Below, piece after piece: positions 1 through 6,898 of a stretch of DNA of 12,443 nt; positions within the stretch are counted from its first letter, which is position 1; the number at the start of each line of letters is the position of its first letter. The stretch comes from Allobrachymonas sp. (GTDB taxonomy: Bacteria; Pseudomonadota; Gammaproteobacteria; Burkholderiales; Burkholderiaceae_C). Position numbers and translations under genes: made by a program. The stretch spans positions 1 to 12,443 of the forward strand of contig JAAUOI010000057.1 of the NCBI GenBank assembly GCA_012036375.1, given 5' to 3'. The notes under the pieces are model-generated. The model was not told the DNA's origin. It searched no databases and was given only the letters and a program-made list of their open reading frames with translations.

Positions 1-20
1 GGAAATCCGCAAAAACCCCC

Positions 21-60
21 AAGTCTGGCGCACGAAGTTGAAATCGTCACCAGACTTTTT
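21..60 (+). terminator. Possible rightward intrinsic terminator
   Basis: An 8-bp perfect inverted repeat (AAGTCTGG at 21-28, CCAGACTT at 50-57) encloses a smaller ACGA/TCGT stem (32-35 with 44-47) and runs into five T residues (56-60). This geometry suits an intrinsic terminator for a plus-strand gene lying off the left edge. The stem is only moderately GC rich and has an internal loop. Two reading frames stay open through this region, so the hairpin could also lie inside a coding end. Confidence 0.3.
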
Positions 61-139
61 GTGCAATTTGTTCAAGCAAATCATGGGTTTACGTCGATTT
101 GGTGTGATAACGTTGGGACACTACTGAGCTGCAATAAAA

Positions 140-748
140 TTATTTTTTCAATGTGAAATACCCAGCCACAATACGCGTGGTTATGGTAGTCGCGCATAAA
201 GCTGCAAATCCATAAGCGATTTCAGCAAACCACTCAGGCCAGATGCACATGGCGATGAAGGCGATCAAGGTTTCGGTGCCTTCAGTCAAGCCGCCTAGAA
301 AGTAAAACGACTTGCCCGGATAAGCCATGCTCGTGATGCCTCGCTTGGCAGCCAGTGCAGCAAACGCCAAAAAGCTCGATCCTGTGCCGATAAATGCCGC
401 GAGTAATACCGCAGCAGGCAAGGCGCGAGCGAGTGGATCGGCAACGGCAAAAGCCAACACAATGCCGGCGTAAAACAAGAAATCCAGTGTGATGTCCAAA
501 AATCCGCCCGCATCGGTCGGCTGCGTGAGGCGTGCCACCGCGCCATCGAGTGCATCGCAGATTCTTGAGGCTAATAGCAGGATAGCCGCCATAGAATATG
601 CGTGGAATGCTATGCTAATCATAGCGAATAGCCCGAGGCCAAATGCGATGAGCGTGATGTGATCCGCCTTTAAGCCTACATTAACAGCCGCCCGCGCCAC
701 GCCAGAAATGGCGCGTTGAATGAAGGGCGTGATGTGGCGATCCAGCAT
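140..748 (-). CDS. ynjF: CDP-alcohol phosphatidyltransferase, YnjF-like
   Basis: This is an integral membrane enzyme of the CDP-alcohol phosphatidyltransferase family, which moves a phosphoryl-alcohol unit from a CDP-activated donor to an alcohol acceptor at the inner membrane. The signature is visible at residues 65-89: D65, D68-G69, A72-R73, G81, D85 and D89. The spacing between R73 and G81 is seven residues, one fewer than the usual eight. Several hydrophobic stretches (about 31-60, 90-135 and 158-198) are membrane segments. The stretch GGLTEGTET (152-160) resembles E. coli YnjF, as does the total of about 202 residues. I chose ATG at 748 because family members begin near this MLDRH sequence. 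A TTG at 787 would add 13 residues and overlap the end of vapC. No strong ribosome binding site precedes either start. It is the last gene of the leftward operon. Its alcohol substrate cannot be read from the sequence. The family call is secure; the ynjF label rests on similarity and context. Confidence 0.88.
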   Translation of the reverse strand: MLDRHITPFIQRAISGVARAAVNVGLKADHITLIAFGLGLFAMISIAFHAYSMAAILLLASRICDALDGAVARLTQPTDAGGFLDITLDFLFYAGIVLAFAVADPLARALPAAVLLAAFIGTGSSFLAFAALAAKRGITSMAYPGKSFYFLGGLTEGTETLIAFIAMCIWPEWFAEIAYGFAALCATTITTRIVAGYFTLKK

Positions 749-768
749 ATTGATTGGTGAGGTTGGTT

Positions 769-1194
769 TCAGCCACTCAATTGCCAAGGATTGATCAACT
801 CGATGCCCGCGCCCAAAAAATCTCGCGTGTTGCGCGTCGCCAAAACATAGCCGTGCGCAAGCGCAGTGGCGGCGATGGCGGCATCTGGGAAATCAATGTC
901 GTTACCCGCAGCGCGGGCAGTCGAGGTGACTTGCGCAATCTGGCTGGCGACGATCAAATCCACATGGAGCACGCGCCCGTCAAAGGCAGGAATCACGCGT
1001 TGGGCCAGAATATTTTGCAGTTGTAATTTACGTTTGCTATCGGGCAATAAGGCCGCACCCGTTAAAAGTTCGGCGGCTGTGATGCTGCTGATATACACGG
1101 CGCTGGGCTCTAAGGATTGAAGCCAAGCCATGACGTTTTCATCGGGCTCAGGCTTCATGCTCTCTGAGACGATGTTGGTGTCCAAAACGATCAT
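769..1194 (-). CDS. vapC: VapC/FitB-type PIN-domain toxin ribonuclease
   Basis: This is the toxin of a type II toxin-antitoxin pair, a PIN-domain ribonuclease expected to cleave RNA with bound magnesium when its antitoxin is lost. The protein has 141 residues, a normal size. The acidic PIN residues are visible: D5 in the N-terminal VLDTN motif, E42 in TAAELLTG, D101 and D104 in DFPDAAIAA, and D125 near the end. The ATG at 1194 lies nine bases after the vapB stop, and an AAGG overlapping that stop may serve as ribosome binding site, so the two genes are probably translationally linked. The gene sits between ynjD and ynjF and its end abuts or overlaps the start of ynjF. All catalytic positions are intact, so the toxin looks functional. 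The RNA target is unknown; FitB-like relatives act as a DNA-binding complex with the antitoxin. Confidence 0.93.
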   Translation of the reverse strand: MIVLDTNIVSESMKPEPDENVMAWLQSLEPSAVYISSITAAELLTGAALLPDSKRKLQLQNILAQRVIPAFDGRVLHVDLIVASQIAQVTSTARAAGNDIDFPDAAIAATALAHGYVLATRNTRDFLGAGIELINPWQLSG

Positions 1195-1203
1195 GAGATA
1201 GCC

Positions 1204-1455
1204 TTATTCACTGAAATCCGCGCCAGTGAAGGGGCGTTTGCTGCGCGAGGGTAGCCACGCTTTGCCTTGTGTGATTTTTTCAAGCTCCAGGCCGGCTTGT
1301 CTGAGCTGATCAAGCCAATGCGGCTGTTGCTTGGCCAAAGTGCTTTGCAAAATCTCGCGCACTTCCGCCTCCGCACTACGCCCATGTGCAGCGGCTCGCA
1401 TCTTGAGCGAATGATGCAATTGATCGGGAACTCTTCGGATGGTCAAGGTGTGCAT
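1204..1455 (-). CDS. vapB: VapB/FitA-type ribbon-helix-helix antitoxin
   Basis: This is the antitoxin partner of the following PIN toxin, 83 residues long. The N-terminal segment from MHTLTIRRVPDQLHHSL to about residue 40 is a ribbon-helix-helix DNA-binding fold of the FitA type, with AAAHGRSAEAEVREIL forming the helices. The C-terminal tail (PFTGADFSE) is the part that in FitA-like proteins threads into the toxin active site. I chose ATG at 1455 because a strong GGAGGGA ribosome binding site ends six bases upstream. The upstream in-frame TTG at 1470 would place that site inside the gene. Two palindromes just upstream are the expected binding sites for autorepression by the VapBC complex. The gene interrupts a ynjD-ynjF neighbourhood and was probably acquired as a module with vapC. 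Confidence 0.92.
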   Translation of the reverse strand: MHTLTIRRVPDQLHHSLKMRAAAHGRSAEAEVREILQSTLAKQQPHWLDQLRQAGLELEKITQGKAWLPSRSKRPFTGADFSE

Positions 1456-1461
1456 GGTGAA

Positions 1462-1468
1462 TCCCTCC
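1462..1468 (-). promoter_or_regulatory. Ribosome binding site of vapB
   Basis: GGAGGGA on the minus strand, six bases before the ATG at 1455. It fixes the vapB start and is the strongest such site in the minus-strand cluster. Confidence 0.75.
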
Positions 1469-1471
1469 AAA

Positions 1472-1500
1472 TTGCTAGCAAATATTCATAATGCTAGCAT
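1472..1500 (-). promoter_or_regulatory. Twin palindromic operator of vapBC
   Basis: Two 10-bp perfect palindromes, TTGCTAGCAA (1472-1481) and ATGCTAGCAT (1491-1500), share the core TGCTAGCA. Their centres are 19 bp apart, close to two helical turns, so two bound dimers would lie on the same DNA face. The pair sits immediately upstream of the vapB ribosome binding site, where an autorepressing ribbon-helix-helix antitoxin would bind. A weak promoter may overlap it (TTGTAA about 17 bases before TATTTG on the minus strand). Confidence 0.7.
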
Positions 1501-1515
1501 ATTACAACGCACTTG

Positions 1516-2157
1516 TTAAGCCGTTGGAAACTGAATCACATCTGCTGGGTTGGCTATATCTGCTGCATCATGCGTCACGAGCAGGGTGGGCAATTGCAAG
1601 CGGCGGGCGTGCTCGAAGACGAGGTCTCGAAATTGCTGGCGGAGCGCGGCATCGAGTTTTGAGAAGGGCTCATCGAGCAAGAGGGCTTGCGGCTTGGCCA
1701 GCAGTGTGCGCATGAGGGAGACGCGGGCGCGTTGGCCGCCGGAGAGAGTGAGCGGGCTGCGGCCTGCCATGGTTTGGAAACCTAATTCTTCTAACGCCGT
1801 ATCGGCTTGTGCGGTGCGCTCGGCTGGCGAGCCAGGCGGGACGGCAAAGAGCAAGTTCTCGCGCACGCTCATGTGAGCGAAAAGCAGATCGTCTTGAAAT
1901 AGCAGCCCGATTTTGCGGGCGCTGGTGGGCAAATGATCGACTTTTGCCTCATTGAGATGAATCTCAAGTTGAGCTGAGATGCCCTCGATTGGTAAGCCAG
2001 CGATGGCTGCCAGTAGAGAAGATTTGCCGCAGCCGCTCGACCCCATGAGCGTGATGATTTGGCCTTGGGCGCAATCGAGAGAGAAGTCTTTGAGCAGTAT
2101 GCGCTCTGATGCTCCTGCACCGATGCTTAAATTGTGAACTTGTATGCGCAGACTCAT
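1516..2157 (-). CDS. ynjD: ABC importer ATPase, YnjD-like
   Basis: This cytoplasmic ATP-binding subunit powers the importer formed with the preceding permease and binding protein. All ABC motifs are intact: Walker A GSSGCGKSS (39-47), Q-loop glutamine at 88, signature LSGGQ (138-142), Walker B ALLLDEP (158-164) and the switch histidine at 196. The 213 residues match the single-domain form of E. coli YnjD and the related ThiQ, with no C-terminal regulatory domain. The ATG at 2157 lies six bases after the ynjC stop, which implies co-translation. YnjD and ThiQ are close relatives. I prefer YnjD because the binding protein of this operon looks like YnjB rather than ThiB. The transported compound is not established for this family. 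Confidence 0.9.
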   Translation of the reverse strand: MSLRIQVHNLSIGAGASERILLKDFSLDCAQGQIITLMGSSGCGKSSLLAAIAGLPIEGISAQLEIHLNEAKVDHLPTSARKIGLLFQDDLLFAHMSVRENLLFAVPPGSPAERTAQADTALEELGFQTMAGRSPLTLSGGQRARVSLMRTLLAKPQALLLDEPFSKLDAALRQQFRDLVFEHARRLQLPTLLVTHDAADIANPADVIQFPTA

Positions 2158-2163
2158 GAGGCT

Positions 2164-3801
2164 TCAGTGTATGAATTTTCTCGGGCGCCCCGCCCAAGCC
2201 GCCAGCGCGAAGACGCAAGCGGGCAGCAGCCATTGCAGCCAAGCATAGGCGGCCACCAAGGAGCGCTGGCCACCCGAAGAGAGCGTCACGGCCTCCGTGG
2301 TCACGGTGCTCCAGCGGCCTTCGCCGACATACATGGTGGGCAAAAACTGCGCGACGCTCACTGCAAAGCCGACGGCGAATGTGGCCAGCAAACTTTGCCG
2401 CAGCAGCGGCCATTTCACCTCAAGCAAATATTGCCAACGGCTCTTGCCCAAAGCCGCACTGATATGTGCATAGCGCGGATCAAAGGCTTGATAGGCCGGC
2501 GAGAGCGCAATCAAGCTGTAGGGCAACACAGCCAGCAGATGCGCGAGCAACACGCCCGTGAACTGCCCCGTGAGTTGCGCATCAAGTGCCAAGCGATGCA
2601 GGCCAACCACCCAAAGCACGCCGGGTAGCAAAAGCGGCAGATAAAGCAGCCTGCGAAGCGCTGCATCCCAGCTCGGCGGCGCTGTTTCTAGCCATGCGAC
2701 TGACCAGATGAGCCCGAGAGCAGAGCTGGTCACAGCGAGCACCAGAGTAATGCCGATGCTGCGACTGCTACCCGCCACTGAGTGCCATGCTTCCCAGCTC
2801 AGGCTTTCAGGGAAAAACTGTGGAAACGGCCACACGCCCGATATGCTACCTACAGCGAGTGCGAGCAACACTGCGCCATACACGCAGAGCAGGCTACCCC
2901 AAGCAAATTGTCCTGCGCTCGGAGCGTTAGCTTCACGAGCATCCGAGCCATGCAAACCTTGAGCAACCTTGCCGCGCCGCATGATGAGCGCCCAAGTTAA
3001 ACCGGCACACACCGCAACCATCGCCGTCAGCAACCAGCCTGCAGCCGCGCCAACGGCATTCGTCGCTTCCTCACTGTCTTGCAGCCAATTCCAAGTCCGC
3101 ACAGACAGCGTGGCCGGACTGCCGGGGCCCGCGATCAGCGCCGCATCAACAACAGTCAGGCCGTAAGCCAAAACCGCAAGCAGCGGCCAGAGCAAACGAA
3201 CGCGAAGCTGTGGCCACACCACTTGCCAAAACGCCTCCACACGGCTGTAGCCCAAAGTTTGCGCCGCCTGCGATTCGCGCAACCAACGCGCCGCTGCATC
3301 ATCGCGCTGCAATTGCGTTGCCGCTGCCCAGAGCAGAAACGGCACTTCTTTGAACAAGAGCATGGCAATCAGCCCGAGGCCATACGCATCTTGCGAGGTG
3401 GCGATCTGCGGCGGCTGCGCAAAACCTGTGAGCCACGGAGAAAATGCTCGCAATATCCAACCGCTAGGCGCGAGCAAAAACACAAGACCCACAGCAAACG
3501 CCGCATGCGGCACAGCCAGCAACCAGCCGAGCTTATGCACCACAGCCGCCCACCAAGGTTTGCCGAATGCTTGAGAAAGCAGCCAAGCCGTGAGCCACCA
3601 TGCGAGCAAGGTAGAGGCTAAACCCGTCCACAGCGTCATCGCCAGCGCGGAGGTAATGTTAGGCGCTTGAAAAAGCTCATTCCAAGCATCAAATCGGCCA
3701 ATAGCCGGCAAAATATATGCGCTGACTGCTATTAAAAGTGAAGCAATAGGTAGCGCTAATATCGCGCTAACAATCGACTGCTTGGTAGATTTTTTCAACA
3801 C
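2164..3801 (-). CDS. ynjC: ABC importer permease, two fused domains, YnjC-like
   Basis: This inner-membrane protein of 545 residues carries two BPD/MetI-type permease domains in one chain, as in E. coli YnjC and ThiP. About twelve hydrophobic segments are spread over the length. Each half ends in a loop that contacts the ATPase: AAQTLGYSRVEAFWQVV (179-195) in the first half and SAALGKSRWQYLLEVKW (448-464) in the second. A hydrophilic linker of about 25 residues (275-299) separates the halves. The start is a GTG at 3801 followed directly by a TTG; no clear ribosome binding site is visible before either. The gene follows ynjB after a 124-bp gap that holds a large hairpin, and precedes ynjD by six bases. 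No frame disruption is seen. Confidence 0.88.
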   Translation of the reverse strand: MLKKSTKQSIVSAILALPIASLLIAVSAYILPAIGRFDAWNELFQAPNITSALAMTLWTGLASTLLAWWLTAWLLSQAFGKPWWAAVVHKLGWLLAVPHAAFAVGLVFLLAPSGWILRAFSPWLTGFAQPPQIATSQDAYGLGLIAMLLFKEVPFLLWAAATQLQRDDAAARWLRESQAAQTLGYSRVEAFWQVVWPQLRVRLLWPLLAVLAYGLTVVDAALIAGPGSPATLSVRTWNWLQDSEEATNAVGAAAGWLLTAMVAVCAGLTWALIMRRGKVAQGLHGSDAREANAPSAGQFAWGSLLCVYGAVLLALAVGSISGVWPFPQFFPESLSWEAWHSVAGSSRSIGITLVLAVTSSALGLIWSVAWLETAPPSWDAALRRLLYLPLLLPGVLWVVGLHRLALDAQLTGQFTGVLLAHLLAVLPYSLIALSPAYQAFDPRYAHISAALGKSRWQYLLEVKWPLLRQSLLATFAVGFAVSVAQFLPTMYVGEGRWSTVTTEAVTLSSGGQRSLVAAYAWLQWLLPACVFALAAWAGRPRKFIH

Positions 3802-3812
3802 GACAAATGATT

Positions 3813-3903
3813 AACACGGAAGTTTTGGAGGAGCACGGAAGCCACAGAAGATACAAGTTTTTCTTTTCTGTGACTTCCGTGTCGTTTCAGTGAATTCCGT
3901 GTT
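3813..3903. repeat. Nested palindromic repeat of CACGGAA units between ynjB and ynjC
   Basis: An inner inverted repeat pairs 3834-3849 with 3866-3881, 15 of 16 positions matching, around a 16-base loop. An outer perfect 9-bp repeat, AACACGGAA (3813-3821) with TTCCGTGTT (3895-3903), encloses it. The unit CACGGAA thus occurs twice on each strand. There is no T tract after the stem on the minus strand, so it is not a typical terminator. It resembles the small mobile intergenic palindromes found between operon genes, which can protect the upstream message from 3' decay. Confidence 0.85.
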
Positions 3904-3925
3904 CTATGAATGAGCGAGCCAAAAC

Positions 3926-5128
3926 TTACGCACCGTAGCGGCGCAGCCATTCCTTCTCCATCGGATCGACCCAACTGCCATGTGGCTCAGGGATCACAGG
4001 AGCGAATTTGTCGAGCTGACCGGGGGCGCGTGCGGTGTTGAAAAGCGCCGCATCTTGTGGGCTCATTTTGGCGGGCGAGAGCACGGTCGGGTCGCCCCAG
4101 ACTTTGATGTCGCCTTTGCGGGCTTGCGCTGCGGGCGAGAGCAAAAAGTTTGCCACCACTTGGGATGCTTCTTTGACCTTGCTGTTGTACGGTATGGCCA
4201 AGAAATGTGTATTGCCAATCGTGCCGGTATCAAATTGATAGCTGGTCACGCTTGCTGGAAGCCGGCCAGCGGCGATTTCGTTGGCTGCTTCATTGGGGTT
4301 GAAGGTGATCGCCAAAGCCAGCTCGCCATCGGCCATCATCTGGCGAATCGCGGCGGCGTTGGCGGGGAATTGCTTGCCATTGCGCCACAAATGGGGGTGC
4401 AGGGCATCGAGGTGTTTCCACAGCGGCTCGGTGACTTTGGCAAAACTCGCTGCGTCGTGCGGCTTATAGAGCGCAGAGCGATCGGGCGTGAGATCCATCA
4501 AGATTTGCTTGAGGAAGGTGGTGCCGTGGAAGTTGGGCGGCTTGGAATACGTGACGCGGCCGGGTTGGCTTTGGCAAATTCGAGCAGTGCGGCGGTGGAG
4601 CGGCGGCGGGTTCGGGGTTTTGGCGCGGTCGGCAAAGAACGTGAATTGCGCCATGCCCCAAGGCGCTTCTAGGCCTTGCACAGGCTCTGCGAAATCAATG
4701 CGCGTGGTCGGCTTGCCTTCCACATCTACGAATTTAAAGCTGGGCAAGCTCTCTGCCCATGGGCCAAAGAGCATGGCCTCGCGCTTCATAGCGAGGAAGT
4801 TTTCGCCATTGATCCACACGAGATCGACTGAGCCATCCGTATTACGGCCTGCCGCTTTCTCGTTGCGCACGCGCTTGACGACATCGGCGGTGTCTGTGAC
4901 TTTGACATGCTCAAGCTTGATGCCAAATTGCTTTTGCACCTCTTCGCCCGCCCAAGCAAGGTAGGCATTGATGCGCTCGCTGCCGCCCCAAGCGTTCATC
5001 ACCACGGTTTGGCCACGCGCTTTGCGCTCGATCACTGCCCAGCCTGATTGAGCAAAGGCGAGCGGCGCGGAGGCCAGCAATGCTGTGCCCAAAGTGTTGC
5101 GAGAAAACTGGCGGCGATTCAAGATCAT
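3926..5128 (-). CDS. ynjB: ABC importer substrate-binding protein, YnjB-like (internally frame-scrambled)
   Basis: This is the extracytoplasmic solute-binding protein of the importer, about 400 residues. The start at ATG 5128 gives an N terminus with twin arginines (NRRQFS, residues 4-9), a hydrophobic stretch and an AFA-type cleavage site near residue 26, so export through the Tat route is likely. No good ribosome binding site is visible. YnjB-like landmarks include MNAWGGSERINAYLAW (44-59), VDLVWINGENF (101-111), PPNFHGTTFLKQ (197-208) and GDPTVLSP near the C terminus. Residues 177-189 (about 4560-4600) do not fit the family. Reading the same DNA one frame over gives STAALLEFAKANP, which does fit, so an extra base near 4600-4610 and a missing G near 4559-4564 cancel each other. 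The rest of the chain is in frame. The ligand is unknown; YnjB is related to ThiB, so thiamine-like or nucleoside-like molecules are possible. Confidence 0.88.
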   Translation of the reverse strand: MILNRRQFSRNTLGTALLASAPLAFAQSGWAVIERKARGQTVVMNAWGGSERINAYLAWAGEEVQKQFGIKLEHVKVTDTADVVKRVRNEKAAGRNTDGSVDLVWINGENFLAMKREAMLFGPWAESLPSFKFVDVEGKPTTRIDFAEPVQGLEAPWGMAQFTFFADRAKTPNPPPLHRRTARICQSQPGRVTYSKPPNFHGTTFLKQILMDLTPDRSALYKPHDAASFAKVTEPLWKHLDALHPHLWRNGKQFPANAAAIRQMMADGELALAITFNPNEAANEIAAGRLPASVTSYQFDTGTIGNTHFLAIPYNSKVKEASQVVANFLLSPAAQARKGDIKVWGDPTVLSPAKMSPQDAALFNTARAPGQLDKFAPVIPEPHGSWVDPMEKEWLRRYGA

Positions 5129-5177
5129 GATGAAGGAAAAGTTGAAGAAAAAATGAGTCGTATCAAATGCGTGAATC

Positions 5178-6182
5178 TTACTCAGGAATGCTGTGCAAAC
5201 TGGCAAAAAGATCGTTAAAAATCGCATCGCGTTGAATGGCATAGGCTTCGCGCATCGGGTGTGCATCATCGCGCGGCTGCCAGAGGAGATTGTTGTCAAG
5301 AATGGGGGTGTTCACAAGATGCGTTGACACCCAATCAGGATTGAGCAGCCACGCGAAGTTGATCAAATCCCAGATCACCCAGCTATGCGATGCTGCTGCT
5401 GGCCCACCCGTCACAGCCCACAGAGGATTGCTCGTGAAAAGCGTATGCAAATATGCACCCATCGCGCCATACGGCAACACATAGCGCTCCACCTCAGCCA
5501 AAGACAATCGCAATTGCGCACCCACATGGTAGCCCGGCAAATACACCATTGGCACGCCGCTGTCATAGAGCCATTGGCTGGCGAACACATCTTGCTCTAG
5601 GTTGAACGACTGGTTCACATGCGGTGCATGAGAAGGGAAAGCGCTCGTCCACACCACGACGATCTTGCTTGCAATCTCGGGCGCGAGGAGCAGGGCGCTG
5701 GCCACATTGGTGGCGCAACCAATCGCCACGACGTACAAAGGCGCATCGGGCGGCATGGCCAGCGCGGTGGCAATCAAATGATCGGTTGCATCGCTTTGAA
5801 TCGGCTCTTGCAGAGAGCGCAGGTAGCTGGGGCTGCCTTTGAAGGTGGGAATAGTTTGCTGGATGCCGAGCAGCTTTTGCACCTTCAAGATTTCATCGAA
5901 ACTACGCAGCATGCCAATTTCAGGCGAGTTAAACGGCGGTGCATCGGGCGCGGCATGTGGATACAGCGCTCGCCTGTGTGCGAAGGAAAAGGGCGTGGCG
6001 TAGATGCCGTGAATCTTCAAGCGATCTTGCCGGCGCAATGCCCAAGCAAGGGCGAATTGATCGTCGATCTCGTTGGCAGCATCGGTGTCGATGACGATGT
6101 TGATTTTTCCCTTCGGCAAAACCAAGCGCTGGTGATAGAAATCTTGCGGAAAAGTTGCGCGTAAAGGCTGGCTCATATTCAT
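5178..6182 (-). CDS. Nucleoside hydrolase-like protein (IunH superfamily)
   Basis: This 334-residue protein belongs to the inosine-uridine nucleoside hydrolase superfamily, whose members split the N-glycosidic bond of ribonucleosides with a calcium ion held by an N-terminal aspartate cluster. Here the cluster reads DTDAANEIDD (32-41), two residues longer than the usual DTDPGIDD spacing. A later aspartate (D272 in SWVIWD) is in place for metal binding. The histidine that normally precedes it is replaced by tryptophan, although H266 lies nearby. No signal peptide is seen, so it should be cytoplasmic. The ATG at 6182 overlaps the upstream stop codon as ATGA, which indicates translational coupling; an ATG at 6176 would remove two residues. 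The gene lies between the transferases and the ynjBCD importer, with 49 bases before ynjB. The superfamily is well supported. The substrate is unknown and may not be a standard nucleoside. Confidence 0.85.
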   Translation of the reverse strand: MNMSQPLRATFPQDFYHQRLVLPKGKINIVIDTDAANEIDDQFALAWALRRQDRLKIHGIYATPFSFAHRRALYPHAAPDAPPFNSPEIGMLRSFDEILKVQKLLGIQQTIPTFKGSPSYLRSLQEPIQSDATDHLIATALAMPPDAPLYVVAIGCATNVASALLLAPEIASKIVVVWTSAFPSHAPHVNQSFNLEQDVFASQWLYDSGVPMVYLPGYHVGAQLRLSLAEVERYVLPYGAMGAYLHTLFTSNPLWAVTGGPAAASHSWVIWDLINFAWLLNPDWVSTHLVNTPILDNNLLWQPRDDAHPMREAYAIQRDAIFNDLFASLHSIPE

Positions 6183-6898
6183 GAATGTCTTTCGTGCACA
6201 GGAGCGGCATGCATGGCTTGCCAGCGCTTCCAATCGGCTGGTTCATCAACGTCCCAAAGCGCGGGCAGCAGCGCCACGCTGGCGTTGACTGCTTTCAAAC
6301 GCTCCAAGCTTTGAGAAAGCACAGCGCTCGTGCTCCAAATGATGTTGCTGAAGACTTCGGGGATGAGTTTTCGCAGGCCAATCAACACATAACCGCCATC
6401 TTCTGCGGGAATGAAGCATGCATCATGGCTTTGCAAGCTGCGCGCTGCTTCCTGCAAATGACCTGGCGAGAGCAGGGCGCAATCGGTGCCGATGATGAGC
6501 AGGGGCGGCGCATTTGCTTGCGAGAAATGCACCTGTGCGCACCGCAACATGCGAACGCCCAAATCACCTTCGGGCTGCGCTTGGGTGTGAATATTGAACT
6601 GTTTTTGCAAAGCACGGAAATGGCGATGCTGTGTATTAGGGGCGCACCAGAGCGTGAGCTTACCGACCTGCGCTTGGTTTGTAGTGTGCAAGGTTTGAAG
6701 GATGAACCGGCGCTGCGCTCGCGCTGCTTCAGTAGCCCCTAACGCAGGGATCAAGCGCGTTTTGGCTAAGCCCGCCACGGGTGCTTTGGCGAGAACGGCA
6801 ACGCTTGCTTGCACGATAGGCGGCGCAGCGCGATAGCCGTATTGCAGCGCTAAGTCCGCAGGCTTTGCGCCCAAAAATAAGCCAAGCGCAGCCGCCAC
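6179..6898 (-). CDS. DUF2064 / TIGR04282-type transferase domain, probably second half of a fusion protein
   Basis: This open frame carries a GT-A-like fold transferase of the DUF2064/TIGR04282 family, first named rSAM/selenodomain-associated transferase 1 and later linked to arsenosugar synthesis. The domain begins near residue 31 with VAVLAKAPVAGLAKTRLIPA (33-52). It has the metal-binding GTDC (137-140), the loop AEDGGY (165-170) and DVDEPADW (216-223). Residues 1-30 do not belong to this domain. They read PADLALQYGYR, the usual ending of the glycosyltransferase encoded just upstream. With two missing bases restored upstream, the glycosyltransferase and this domain form one chain with no stop between them. 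The ATG at 6898 is therefore probably not a real start; it has no ribosome binding site. The 3' end overlaps the nucleoside hydrolase start by four bases. The family is sure, the catalysed reaction is not. Confidence 0.85.
   Translation of the reverse strand: MAAALGLFLGAKPADLALQYGYRAAPPIVQASVAVLAKAPVAGLAKTRLIPALGATEAARAQRRFILQTLHTTNQAQVGKLTLWCAPNTQHRHFRALQKQFNIHTQAQPEGDLGVRMLRCAQVHFSQANAPPLLIIGTDCALLSPGHLQEAARSLQSHDACFIPAEDGGYVLIGLRKLIPEVFSNIIWSTSAVLSQSLERLKAVNASVALLPALWDVDEPADWKRWQAMHAAPVHERHS

Noticed and set aside
1..153. Two plus-strand frames (to stops near 127 and 153) open from the left edge, possible 3' end of an unknown gene.
   Set aside because: Both are under 52 codons and overlap each other, neither resembles a known family, and a possible terminator hairpin lies within them. 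Not enough to name a gene.
2134..3621. Several plus-strand open frames of 70-180 codons opposite ynjD and ynjC.
   Set aside because: They are rich in Arg, Gln, Pro and His, as expected for antisense frames of GC-rich genes, have no recognisable domain, and lie fully opposite well-supported membrane protein genes.
3834..3881. Intrinsic terminator between ynjB and ynjC.
   Set aside because: The stem is long but no T tract follows on the minus strand, and stopping there would cut the importer operon in two.
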